Source: Zelopaecilomyces penicillatus (Eukaryota > Ascomycota > Sordariomycetes > Hypocreales > Pseudodiploosporaceae). Taken from it: a DNA stretch of 64,000 bases. Shown in pieces: positions 11,187 to 22,207 of the stretch (the stretch's first letter is position 1; each line of letters starts with the position of its first letter). Position numbers and translations under genes: made by a program. The DNA lies in the NCBI GenBank assembly GCA_005765155.1, contig VCCP01000002.1, positions 682,001 to 746,000 on the forward strand, given 5' to 3'. The notes below the pieces were generated by a model that made no database searches, was not told the DNA's origin, and saw only the letters and a list, made by a program, of their open reading frames with translations.

Positions 11187-14100
11187 TGGCGTGGGTCCCC
11201 CCCTTTGGGTAATAAATGAGATGCAGCTCGACGCTGTTATTAACGGGTTTTAGGACGCCATGGGCTCGGCGTTTGCAGCGGTGAAAAGGCAACGCTGTAA
11301 TGTTCTTTTCGTCTCTCTGATTTCTTTCTGACCGCGTGGAGAGAGGGGGAGAGAGAGGAAGAGAGAAGGAGAAAGAAAGAATGAATCGGTCAGCCGTGGT
11401 GGGTGGTTTGGTTGAGCACGATGCAATTCCAAGAAAAGCAGCCAAGGAAGCCCACAGCGGAGTGACACCACCCGTCAGAGAGGCCCAGGAGAACAGGGGG
11501 GGTGAGCAAGCGATGGAGCCCCCTGAACCGGCGACTGGGCCGGGGCTCAGCGCTCAGGTCACACTCTGCGGCGGCGAGTCTGCGCTAACGGCCAGCCGTA
11601 GGAGAGCTGTTGCAGCCTGTACGCATCCAGTAGTAAGGTATTGGATTATAGCCTGTGCAGCCAAGCAGGGCAGGGTAGTAGTTTAAGATACAGGCCGGCG
11701 TCGCTTCGTGCGGAAGCGCGTCAAACGCCATCGGGATCGGTGCACGGCGGAATTGGGAACGACGACTGGTAGGTGTACAATGTCTGTCGAGAGTGTTGCA
11801 CAAGGGCTTCAGCCGGATCCCCTCGCTTCTCGCCGCTTGGGCCCCACGTGTTGTTTGCTCTGGTGTAAATTAGCACTGAGGTGCAGTCGTCTGTAGTTGG
11901 ACTCCGTATATAAAAACTTGGGGCTCATATCCAGGACACGCCTCCAACAGCCCCAATGGTGCGCCATTGTGTTACTTGATTGACAGCTGTCTTTTTCTAT
12001 TGACCATAAGCCGATATCAGCTAGCATCGCTGCATGTTTACTATCGATATGTATTCGTATTTTGATTCAATTAACGATGACTCCTTGCAGCAACCACATC
12101 GGCCACAGTGGCCAATCGCTCGCTCTTTGTTGGTGAGCCGCCAGAGCGCATGTGTGTCTCCAATATTCGTCGAGTGCTCTATGCATGGCTACCTCCAACA
12201 TCGTTGGGAAAGCGAATGGAGGTTCCATCAAACAGCAGTTAGGTAATCGACATGTATGTAATTTGTTCCAGGTAGGTGTCAATATGCACAATCTCTACGG
12301 CGGACGGCAGCGGACATGAGTGCAGGCGTCGTCGAGGAATGAGGGGGGATGCAATACCGCCATCTCACCCTGACCTGCATGACCTTTGCATCTTGATGGA
12401 CGCATGACACCGCAAAAGTCGATCTTGGATGCATCCTGGCGGGCTGCCACCTGCCGGAGCGTTGCCACCGATTGGAGCACAGTTGCGCAGCTTGCCGTTG
12501 ATAGTGGCCGCTAGGCTTAGACGGCGTTGGGACAAGGGAGGCACGGGGGCATCCTGGAGCTCGTGATGGCTGGCTTGGCCGGAGTAACTGGCTTGGTCTG
12601 TTAGACGCCCAGGGAGCGCGTATCTGATGGATGTCGTCCGCTATGACTGCAAAGTATGGGTGGTTCAAAAGGGAACATGGCGTCATTTCTGATGGATTAG
12701 CAGGCTGCAGGTCTGATTGCCTCATCTAGAGATTCTGATTCGGGACTGCTGTTTTTTTTTTTTAAACGAGTGTTGGCATGTTAGACTTTGGTCACGAGCC
12801 GCCTCATAGTGTGCACAGTATATAACTTAGTAGTTTATGGCATCAATGCAGGTTTTGAATCTTCGTCTTGACAGTGTCGAACCCAAAAACCAGATCGCAC
12901 GCATGCTACACCTAGGCAGTTGCCGTCTTGCTGATGTTACAGCCTTGCTGATGCCAAATAGTCCTGTGTATTGTGCCTCGGCAGTATGCCATGCCACTAT
13001 CTCACGTCACAATCACACCCCCAACGTCATACACCACCAACCACCCTTGCATCAGTTGTTGAAGGGAACAGCGGTGAGTGAAAATGGTTGCAAACGAAGC
13101 AGACTTGACTGCGAAATCGCTTGCCATCTGGCGGTCGCTTCGGTTTTTCTCTTCACAGTGACTGACTTGTAGCCATAAGCCCTAAAAATCATAGTTTTAA
13201 ACAGGAAATGCGTGACAAGGGGAAACCCATTTGATGATATGTAGTTGATGCAAGATAAGATAGAGTGGTATGGGGTCGAACTATTGGGTGTGTAACTTAC
13301 AGATAGTGTCGTAGGTACAAGTCTCCCTGTCACTCCCTGGCCCCCATACTCGCTCGACCAGGTGATCACCAGTGGCTGCGAACACCTACTAACACATTGT
13401 TGCTGCAATTACTTTGTTCAAGAAAACTTCCTGTCCACCCATAAGAAGACCCTAACCCTCAACCCACCAGGATGCTTCAGAGATCCAGGCATACCACGGG
13501 GAACCCTGACAGGGAATATGCATCATCGTATCCGTGATGCCCACAGAATCTGCACAAACTTCAGGGTAGCATCATGTTGTGGCTGGAGCCGTTTGCCACC
13601 AGCTCGCGCCACAGGAGGTGGCATGGATCCACCTCCGACCACCTCCCGTGTGGGGCAGATCTGACGCCGTTCACAGATTCCCCTTCCAACGCTTTCAAGC
13701 GGAAGCATGACCATACATAAGGATGAGTCAAAGGGAGAGCTTTCCAGCTTCAATACACAACACAGTGAGGTAGCCAACCAAATCTAGAGCTCATTAGAGA
13801 GAATCAGCCTCCACATTGCATCCAGGGCAACCAGCCAACCATTCGCCGTGTCTGCAAATTAATAACAATCCAGAAAGGCAAAGTGAAGCAGATGATTGAA
13901 GGCGAAGCGGTGGCCGGGACACGGGAGTGGGACGGAGACAAGAAGGAGACGGAAGACAAACGGCAGATCGCCCTTCTCGAACAGGGGGAAATAATCGAGA
14001 TGAAATAGATGACGGCAAAAACAAAACAAATCGAGAGTCCACCAACAAGAGAGAGTCCATCTAATGAGCCTGCAGGCGGCCCGCCATGGCCATGATGCTG

Positions 14101-14757
14101 CATGGCGCTGGAGCCAAGTGCAGTGGCCTTGAAATTAGCGACTAATACCAGTGGTAGCGGCCGGCCTCCCCTCCCCCCACTACCCCTGGGCTGGGCTCTG
14201 GGGGGCGGCTCTGGGGGTTAATTAATGGAACCACCAATTTCTGACATCCTAAAGTCACAGTTGCTGGTTCCGAAACTCTGCACATCTACTGCTTCAGGTT
14301 TTCTCCACCTCTGTTCCTACATTGCACTGCTATACCCCCAAGGCTGTTCCGCAGACTCTCGTTCTTGATGCATGATAGCGGCCTGTTCTTTGCTCTTCAG
14401 CCAGTCTTTTCCCGTCGATTTCTGCTCTCAATTTACCCCTTCCATTCCGCCAGCGCAGTCGTACCAGCATAGCAACGTCTTTCCAGGCATCCTAGCATTC
14501 CAGGCCCCTTCGATGAAACACCAAAGGTGGACGACCCCCCTCTGACTGACCAGCTCCTTCTGCCAATTCGAATTTTTGCACCGCCATACATCTCTCCAAA
14601 GCTGGTATCCCAAGAAGGAAAGCGAAATCCGAAACTCCTGGCAGACACCCGCTAGGCAGAGTCTGGCTCGACTCCGTGCCTCTCGACCTTCGTCATATAA
14701 CCCCCCAACAAGTCCGATTACTTGCACTCAATCCGTTTCCCGCCCTGCACGGCTGTC
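11187..14757. other. 3.6 kb gene-free divergent intergenic region
   Basis: Between the divergent starts of yvc1 and the TBC gene I find no supportable gene. Open frames (the longest at 12279-12725 on the minus strand) overlap others and lack family resemblance or splice support. The last 500 bases before 14758 are pyrimidine-rich, consistent with a long 5' leader of the TBC gene. Oligo-T occurs near 12750. Confidence 0.55.
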
Positions 14758-16960
14758 ATGGACCAGGGCGAGAGGCAGGGCGGCCATGAATCGCCCACTA
14801 CGACGATAAAGACGGAACCAGTCCCACCGGCAGTTGAAGAGTCGGAGGCGGAGGCAACAACCCCTAAAATGACACACGATTCCATGGTTACGGTCAGGCT
14901 TTCTGAGCCACCGACTCTTACACTAGACACAGATATTGCTTCGGACAGTGAATTGGCAGAGGAGACGACGCCGTCAACGAATCAAGGATCGGCATGTGAT
15001 GATAGCTTCAATCGAGACAGCACTCGCGCCTCTACGGCTACGCTCTCAAGATCCGATGCCACTCGAAGCCTTCATGACGAACTTGGGGATTGCGGGGCGG
15101 ATGATAGCAATAGCAACTGCTCAGAGGACCAAGAGGAAGTCAATTGGGAGCAGCTAGAGAAGACAGAGGATGAACAAACAAAAGATGATGAGACGGACAA
15201 TGTAGGAATTCCGCCCAGTTCAATGCTCACGCATCCCAAACTGACAACACAAAAGTCGACGGCGCTTCTCCTGGCACGCCTGGAGCAAGAAAACGCAAAA
15301 TTGGCTACGAACCCGAAGACCGTTAAAGTCAAACCCATAGAAAAGATCATGGCGAGTAAACCTCGACCTCCTTCGATGGCACAATTGCGACAGATGGTCA
15401 ATGGCCCAACGCCGCCTGCGCTACGTTACTCGATGCTCCCGCCGCCGCCTATGACGGACCTAGAATTCTATGCTGCTCTAGTCAAAGATTATCAACAAAC
15501 TGCAGCTAGGCTGCCCACATTGCTATCCAACAAGATTCGCAAAGGCATCCCGCCACCGTTGAGAGGTGTTGTCTGGCAGAGCATGTCAGCAGCGCGTGAT
15601 GCGTCGTTGGAAGAACAATATGAACGATTTTCTGGCGAGTCTAGCCCCTATGAGCTTATCATTGGTAAAGACCTTGGCCGTAGCTTTCCAGGCGTAGAAA
15701 TGTTTCGCGACCCAGAGGGAGATGGACAGCGCATGCTTGGTCGTGTGCTGAAGACATTCAGTCTCTACGACACCAAAATTGGCTATTGTCAGGGCCTTGC
15801 ATTTCTCGTGGGTCCTTTGTTGATGCACATGCCAGATAAACAAGCGTTCTGCGTTCTGGTTCGGTAAGTTGGAGTCTGCCTGAATAGGAGGCCTACGTTT
15901 TTCTTCCACGTTGCTAACACATAATCACCAGACTTATGGAACGCTATGATTTAAGATCCTGCTTTCTTCCAGATCTATCAGGACTCCATGTACGGATTTA
16001 CCAGTTTCGCGAATTACTACGCCTTAATCTACCGTCATTGTGGAGCCACCTGGAAGATTTACAAGTAGAAACAGCCTATGTTTCGCAGTGGTTTCTCAGT
16101 TTTTTTGCCGTCACATGCCCGTTGCCAATGCTGTTCCGCATTTACGATGTGGTTTTCGCCGAAGGCGCCTCGGAAACCTTGATGCGAGTCGCGCTTTCTC
16201 TCATGCGGAAGAACGAGTCTCGACTTTTGGCGTGTGCAGAGCTGGAGGATGTAATGCAATTGCTGCTTTCCCGTGGCCTCTGGGACTGTTACCATTATAA
16301 CGCCGATGAATTTGTACAGGATTTTGCTGGCCTCACAAGCGTGGTCACTCGAGAGAAGCTATCCCAACTAGAACAAGGCTACCGCGAGTCATTGGTCACT
16401 ACCGCTAATACAGTTCGCACTTCCGACATCACTACTGCGGCCACCCGGTTCCTCGGTCGCATCTGGGCTCCCTCATCTAATTCATCGCTAAAAAACAGTA
16501 CTTTGGCACCAGGGCTCAGTGCCCCATCGCGACCGTTGAGTATGCTGCGCCGTAGCGCATCCAAACAGAGTTTGGCGTCTACACTCAACTCCATCGAGGC
16601 GAGCTCCGCAAGCGTGGTCAGTTCATCCTCCACCGACGCGACAACCATGTCTCGCGATTCATCGAACACAGAAGAGGAGTCGTCAAGCCGGGAGTCGACG
16701 CCTGTTGGCCCAAAATCGCTAGGAAGCATCAAGAACACGGACGACAAATATCTGCACAGTCAGATCGAAGACCTCCTCACCGCGCTCAGCGAACTGCAAC
16801 GGAACCACTCATTACTGTCGAACCAGCTACAACAAGAACAGGAGGAACGCGAAGAAGACCGCAAGGCAGTACGGTCGCTGTTGGACGGACTTAGGCAGAA
16901 AGCAAGCAGCGGAAAACATGGATCCGATGACACGGAGCCTCGAATCGATGTGACTGAAGT

Positions 16961-16998
<38 letters not shown>

Positions 16999-17930
16999 CC
17001 GAGGATGTTGTCAAGGATAATAGGGCAAGTGGTGAAGACTTGAGCGAGGATGCGTCAACGCCATTATCAGACAAGACCACAGGACCGTCGATCGATGCTG
17101 CATCGATAGACGAGGCGGAAGCACCATCAACTGAAGATTTGTCTGAATTACTGGACCGGGTTGAGATGCGATTCGGAGCGGAGGCAGAGAAACGACGCTC
17201 CTCAATGATGCAATCAAAGTCACAGCTGCGTACTGAGCTCGCCCAATCCAAGGACCAATTAGCTAGTGCCATGTCTCAAACACAAGAATTCAATCGCCGA
17301 ATACATGATCTAGAACAGGAGATGACGGTATTGAAAGAGCAGCTCCGGGAACGCCATGGACATGTTAGATCGCTGCACCAGGATAAGCAGAGGCTAGAGA
17401 AGCAAATTCACAGCCTGCGGTCCCGAGCATCGGCCAGCTCAGCCAGTGAACCGCCGGGTAGCCGAGAGACGGATGCAGAGTGGGCCAACAAAGGTGTTGC
17501 GGGCCTGCGAGAGTTCAAGCTCAATCGCAGCAAGTCAACGCCTTCTCAGTCTGGCAGTCTGAACAAGCGTCTATCATCTTCAACACGGGGTCCCGAAGAG
17601 GCAGCGATGGATGACGTCGTACCCGCAAATGACCAAGATGCACTGCTTTTAGAGTTGGTGCAAGCCAAGACGGCAGAGGCAATTGCCAAGCAAGAAGCCG
17701 AGGAAGCAAAACAGAAGCTCGAGGCTCTCCGAAAGGCCTGTGGCCTAGCCCCCGGGGATTCTCCTGGCCCATCCTTTATGGGCGGCTCGGTGACTAATAG
17801 TGCGATGGGAGTCTTTGGCCGGCTTACCGGACAAGGGATGGGATCAACCCCGGACAATGGTGGCAAAGTCTCGGCGCCGGCGGCGGGAGGATCCCCCGGA
17901 GCCGGAGGTTTCTGGGGATGGCGCAGATGA
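14758..17930 (+). CDS. TBC-domain Rab GTPase-activating protein, Gyp5-like
   Basis: This protein should stimulate GTP hydrolysis by a Rab/Ypt GTPase in secretory traffic. Exons 14758-15863 and 15932-17930 (68-nt intron, GTAAGT / CACCAG) encode about 1034 aa. The start is the first ATG in frame; upstream codons lack one. An acidic disordered N-terminus is followed by the TBC domain at about 263-501: 'IPPPLRGVVWQ', the arginine-finger motif in 'GKDLGRSFP', and the glutamine finger in 'IGYCQGLAF'. Both catalytic residues are present. The C-terminal half is Ser-rich with a run of 12 Asp encoded by (GAT)12 at 16962-16997. It then has long coiled coils ('QEMTVLKEQLRERHGHV', 'AEEAKQKLEALRKAC') and a Gly-rich end. 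A TBC domain followed by coiled coils matches Gyp5/Gyl1-type GAPs acting on Ypt1/Sec4 at the Golgi and sites of polarised secretion. That subfamily call is inference; the TBC call is firm. Confidence 0.9.
16962..16997 (+). repeat. (GAT)12 trinucleotide repeat coding poly-Asp
   Basis: Twelve perfect GAT codons encode a poly-aspartate run inside the disordered linker of the TBC protein. An uninterrupted codon repeat is likely to vary in length between strains without breaking the frame. Confidence 0.95.
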
Positions 17931-19307
17931 ATAGAAACGACAACCAAGCATGGGAATGGGAAAATAATTACAATAATGGGTACACTTTTTGTGAGATCGG
18001 GTTGGAATCACTTCAAAATACATGCATCGACATACGGGGGCTGCATTTGGTTTAGTTGACACGAGGGGGGGTGGAATACGATTATGTAGGAGAGAGCAAA
18101 GTTGGCGGGCGGCGGGCACTGTTTGTGTCATGGAAGATTCATCATATTAGACACGGGGCACTTGTGATAAGCATCTCATCTATGCATTAGACTTACACTA
18201 TGGGTAGGGGTTTCTTCTTTTTGGTCTGAGTTTAGCACGGAGTTGAGGATAGGTCTATTAGACATCTGAGAGCTGGGAAGACGGCTCTATCATCAATAAG
18301 ATGGGATATACCATAGTTTGCTTATCCTGTGTGTTTTGGGTTGAATTCCCTTGGTAACAATTTGCTATCCAGGTGATGATGTCCTTGATGTTTTTACACG
18401 CAGAAACGATGAAATGTCGCGGGATCAATCTCAAGTATGGCTGTAGAAGTATGGCTAAGAGGTGGAGAAATTATAATTGGTGTGACATTCCATTCCAGTA
18501 TAAGGGAACTTTTTAATAATCATCCTATTTGGTACTGAATTATTTTATAAATACGATGTTATAGTTGATTTAATCCATAAATATGGATATTGATTGATAT
18601 ACTTAGAAATACCTAGATATTGCTAGATATTTCTCAAAATAGCTGGACATTTCTTGAGATTTCTGAGAATTTCCCAAGATATCCGGGACACCGATCATGA
18701 CATTGTCTCCGCGATGCTTTTGCACAGTCCCCGGGCGGTGTTTTTTTACACCATGCTGCATGGATCCTGTCTAGAACTTCCAAGTGGCATGGTTTTTTTG
18801 TCCTTTGGGCAAGGGAGCACGTGCTCGCCGAGGCAGCTGACGTCTTCTCGTGCCACGCTGAGCAGGTGAGGAGATTGAGCCAAAAAGCCATGGCGTATTT
18901 TTGGGTCGTCTGTAGCGTCACCTTAGGCGAGACATGTGAGTGGGGGATACCCTGGTACCGGTACATTGGAAGATATAGAGAGTAAAAGAAAGCCAAGCCA
19001 AGTTTTATTAAATGGAATATTGTTGAAGCAGCTAACCCTCATGTAGTTTCAATTCTACAGCATGTCATATTTCCCCATGAACAACATTAACTTTTAACAA
19101 AATCTGCCAAAATCAAAAACCCAACTCAAAACCTTCAATAGGCTTTTGTTCGAAAAGTATGAAGTTCAACAAAACCCTAAATGGCAACAATATAAATAAG
19201 CAAGCACCATCCCTGCTCCTTGCACTCAAAACTCATCCCCAACATACTCACTAATACCACCAACACACGTTCAACCAAACAAGAACAGGAGAGAAGAACG
19301 AGACAGA
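17931..19307. other. intergenic region with an AT-rich island
   Basis: No gene is visible. Around 18480-18680 the sequence becomes strongly A+T-rich, with related short motifs (AGATATT, GAGATTTCT, AGAATTTCCC) and a small hairpin, ATCCATA/TATGGAT. This could be decayed repeat DNA, but no element is recognisable. The right end carries the promoter of the DUF3669 gene. Confidence 0.5.
19191..19198 (+). promoter_or_regulatory. TATA box of the first DUF3669 gene
   Basis: TATAAATA lies 110 bases upstream of the ATG at 19308. It is followed by a C/A-rich leader lacking ATG ('ctcatccccaacatactcac'), the usual form of a fungal core promoter and short 5' leader. Confidence 0.65.
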
Positions 19308-20384
19308 ATGGAGAGATCCTTCAGCGATATTACCAAAAACGCAGCATCCTCATTAGAGAAAATTGGCCAGGGCTTCTGCGGGACAGTCTGGGCAGCACCC
19401 TGCGTTTCATGCGTCGACGACTTCCCTCAACATGAGCACACGGTTATCAAACGCGCAGATGGTGGCCCAGGAAGATCACTCCCTAACGAGTTTCGCATTC
19501 ACCAACTTATAATGCAGACTCCGACTCCGACTCTGGGATGCATGAAATTTCGAGTGAACATACCAAACTTGCTTGGCTTCCTTGAGCATACAGATCAGCT
19601 TTGGTTATCCATCTTACCTCGATTACCCTCAACATTTTCTTCCTGCAAAGCTCTAATCAGCGAGAGGATCCCCCCTCTACCACTCTCAACGCGGAAACTA
19701 CTTGCATTAAAGTTCTTCCCAAATATAGACTTGGAAACAATTCTAGCAAGTTCGAGCAATAAACATTGTTTAATCCGGCCTTATCTTGGGCGGCGTACAC
19801 ATCATCAAGCAGAATCCGCCACCAATGCGTCAAGGCCACGACGGCTTCAGGTGTTTAGCCTGCGAAACTTCCCGCTTCATGTGGACCAGATGACAGAACT
19901 TGGTCTTGACATAGATGAATATGCGATAGCTATGGCCGACACACTTGCATTTCTCTACTGGTCAGTGAAAATTGATGCGAATGACGTCGAATTTGTGCTG
20001 GCCCCGCCCCGCCCTCACCCTCACCTTTATAGTCAACTATCCAAGACAACAGTGGAAGTTGGAAGCACCGACTTTAGCTCCACTGGGGCTCTAGGCCTGC
20101 ATTCTATGTGGATTCTTGATTTCGATTGTTGCAAAGACCTGAGCATGGATGAGACTGGCATAAATCAAGCATGTATAAGCTTTTGGCGAAATGACCCTTT
20201 CTACCCCAGACCAGGGAGTGGGAACCCGATTGACGAGGAGTTATGGAGGGTCTTCAAGGAAAGATTCCTGGAATCCAGTGCAAAGATTTTGGTAACAGAA
20301 AGCGAAGAGGTACGGTCGTTACCTGGTCTTTTGATACAGCGAATCACGGATACTCGGGGGGTGTATTCTAAATGCTCCCATTGA
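19308..20384 (+). CDS. DUF3669 family protein
   Basis: This is a single-exon, 358-aa protein. Its sequence follows the fungal DUF3669 pattern (some members are annotated 'zinc finger protein' by transfer): an N-terminal 'IGQGFCGTVW' segment, 'VIKRADGGPGRSLPNEFRIH', and a middle block with 'FSLRNFPLHVDQMTELGLD' and 'YAIAMADTLAFLYW'. The C-terminal signature is 'WILDFDCCKDLSMDETGI' followed by 'FWRNDPFYPRPG' and 'LWRVFKERFLESS'. The first block loosely recalls a kinase-like glycine-rich loop plus a Lys, but no catalytic loop is evident, so no enzymatic role is claimed. The molecular function of DUF3669 is unknown. The gene is intact, has a TATA box, and stands head-to-tail with a diverged paralogue 425 bp downstream. 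Confidence 0.85.
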   Translation: MERSFSDITKNAASSLEKIGQGFCGTVWAAPCVSCVDDFPQHEHTVIKRADGGPGRSLPNEFRIHQLIMQTPTPTLGCMKFRVNIPNLLGFLEHTDQLWLSILPRLPSTFSSCKALISERIPPLPLSTRKLLALKFFPNIDLETILASSSNKHCLIRPYLGRRTHHQAESATNASRPRRLQVFSLRNFPLHVDQMTELGLDIDEYAIAMADTLAFLYWSVKIDANDVEFVLAPPRPHPHLYSQLSKTTVEVGSTDFSSTGALGLHSMWILDFDCCKDLSMDETGINQACISFWRNDPFYPRPGSGNPIDEELWRVFKERFLESSAKILVTESEEVRSLPGLLIQRITDTRGVYSKCSH

Positions 20385-20809
20385 TATTTTGTTTCAGGGG
20401 GCCAGGCACCATAACTTATCTCAAACCAATCTCAAAGCATTAGATTTCAAGTGTTTTTGCTGTTTACACCATTGTAAAAGGGTCGATTAGTAAACATTTG
20501 TTAAGATACTCTAATCCCGACGGCTAATGATGACCTGGAATTTGCTGAAAGATAAAACTACGTGAGATCAAACTTAACAAAAAGTGAGGCACAGTTTGTA
20601 CCCAAACAAGGCTTGTGAAATGGCGGCCTTCCAACCCGAAGTGAAGCAGCTGGCAGTATCCACTGCCAGCAGTCAGCACTTTGCGAAATCACAACTTTCC
20701 ATCAGTTTGCCAGATTCTTAGAAGTTTTCTTTCTCAAACTCAAAACACAAGAGAAAAATATCAACCCACCAAACTCCAAACTCGAGCCCAGCTCGGGAAA
20801 CTTGCAAAC
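20385..20809. other. spacer between the two DUF3669 genes
   Basis: This 425-bp spacer holds the 3' end of the first gene and the promoter and leader of the second. No clear TATA box precedes 20810. I see nothing else in it. Confidence 0.5.
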
Positions 20810-22207
20810 ATGGAGAGCGGCGCTGGCGACGCATCGAAGCGTCTTCCCAAGCGATCTGATAATCGCCGACGCGATAATGCAACGGACGAAACCATATTCT
20901 CCATGTCCTCTCGTGCGGTCTCACTTGAGCAAGCCATGATAAGAAATCTTCAGCTTGAGGATCAACTGGAAAAAGAGTCGGAGGGACTGCCTGTGGATGA
21001 GACCCTGAAGCGAATGCTCTCTACCAAATCTGTTATTTCAACCACGTCTTCTTTCGCCCAGAGACATCAAGAAGCCGCAGGAGCAGAAGTTATGTTTCGA
21101 GAGATAGGTACAGGCTCTATTGGAAAGGTGTTTGAGCATCCAGGAACCATATTTGCCTACAAGCTGCCGGTGTCTGGCCAAATCGACAAGATGTGGAATA
21201 ACTATACGATGCACAAGCGGATTGAGATTAGCTTCCAGTCCTTGCCGTACATGGAAGGCTAGGTCGAGATTCCACGCTGCTTCTGGTATGCCACGCCAGA
21301 GACCGATGCATTTTGGGCGCATAACTTGGATCGTTTTCCAGACACGCCTGAATTCCCATGTCAGCCACGACATATTCTTTGCATGGAAAGAATATTTCCC
21401 TTGCCGCAACCTGTTCGTCACGCGCTCATTGAGAAATACTGCCCGCCCCAGGGAATTGCAATGGTGAAGGAAAGCCAGACAAACAAGGATTGCTTGGTTC
21501 GCCCCTGCTTGGGTAGAATGAAGTATGGGGGTGGTGAGCGCTTCTTTTCCTTGCGCAACTTCACTCTTCACGCAAACCAGATCAGGGATCTTGGCCTTCC
21601 GAGTTCGGATTTTTACATTGGCATGGCACATGCTCTTGCTGTTTTGCATTGGCACACCAAGGTCGACGGCAAGGACATCGAGTTCGTTCTTGGAAGCTCC
21701 CCTGTTGAGGACCAGGCCGTACGCGCCGATATTTCCTTGAACAACCTTCTGACCCTGAAGCCCCAGACGAGTACATACGAGCAAACAACTCATTCAAAAG
21801 GCGACTTCACCAAGAGAATCACATCGCTGTGGATGCTGGATTTTGACGATTGTGGGAACATCACCATGGACCAGTCCGGGGTTGATAAAGCCGTGAAAGC
21901 ATTCCTTGAGACCAATTTCTACTGTCCAAAGCCCAACACGGGAGATGAGTACACTGAAAGTCTCTGGAAGGCGTTCAGTGAAAAATATCTCAACTTCAGC
22001 CAAGTCATCCTCGCCATGCATCCGGCATCGTCTAACCTAACTCTTCTTCCGCCACAGTTCGTTAGTAAGATTTGCCAGAACACTGCTCCTAGACAGCAGC
22101 AGACAACCAGACCTACTCAGAGAACCGGAGGATCTGTTCGAGGCGGTTGGGGTAATTCTTCTCGACGCCGAACCGACGACCAGACGTCGGGATCCTGGCG
22201 ACGATGA
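20810..22207 (+). pseudogene. DUF3669 paralogue with an in-frame TAG
   Basis: The frame from the ATG at 20810 runs 150 codons, meets TAG at 21260-21262, and continues open in the same frame to the TGA at 22207 (466 codons in all). Both sides match the family. Before the stop are 'EIGTGSIGKVFEHPGTIFAY' and 'MWNNYTMHKRIE'. After it are 'VEIPRCFWYATPETDAFW', 'FSLRNFTLHANQIRDLGL', 'LWMLDFDDCGNITMDQSGV' and 'LWKAFSEKYLNFS'. The protein is longer than its neighbour by an N-terminal charged extension and a C-terminal Arg/Gly/Ser-rich tail. No frameshift or other stop is seen, so the lesion is a single nonsense change. It could be a recent pseudogene, a strain-specific null, a sequencing error or a readthrough site. 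An intron removing the stop (GTGTCT near 21170 to TAG) would also delete 31 conserved codons and is unlikely. Confidence 0.8.

Noticed and set aside
12279..12725. 148-codon minus-strand frame in the yvc1/TBC intergenic region
   Set aside because: Low-complexity Ser/Pro/Arg composition, overlapping frames, no family resemblance and no splice context.
21170..21262. In-frame intron that would remove the TAG in the second DUF3669 gene
   Set aside because: The donor GTGTCT is weak, no branch point is clear, and excision would delete 31 codons that resemble the conserved family segment.
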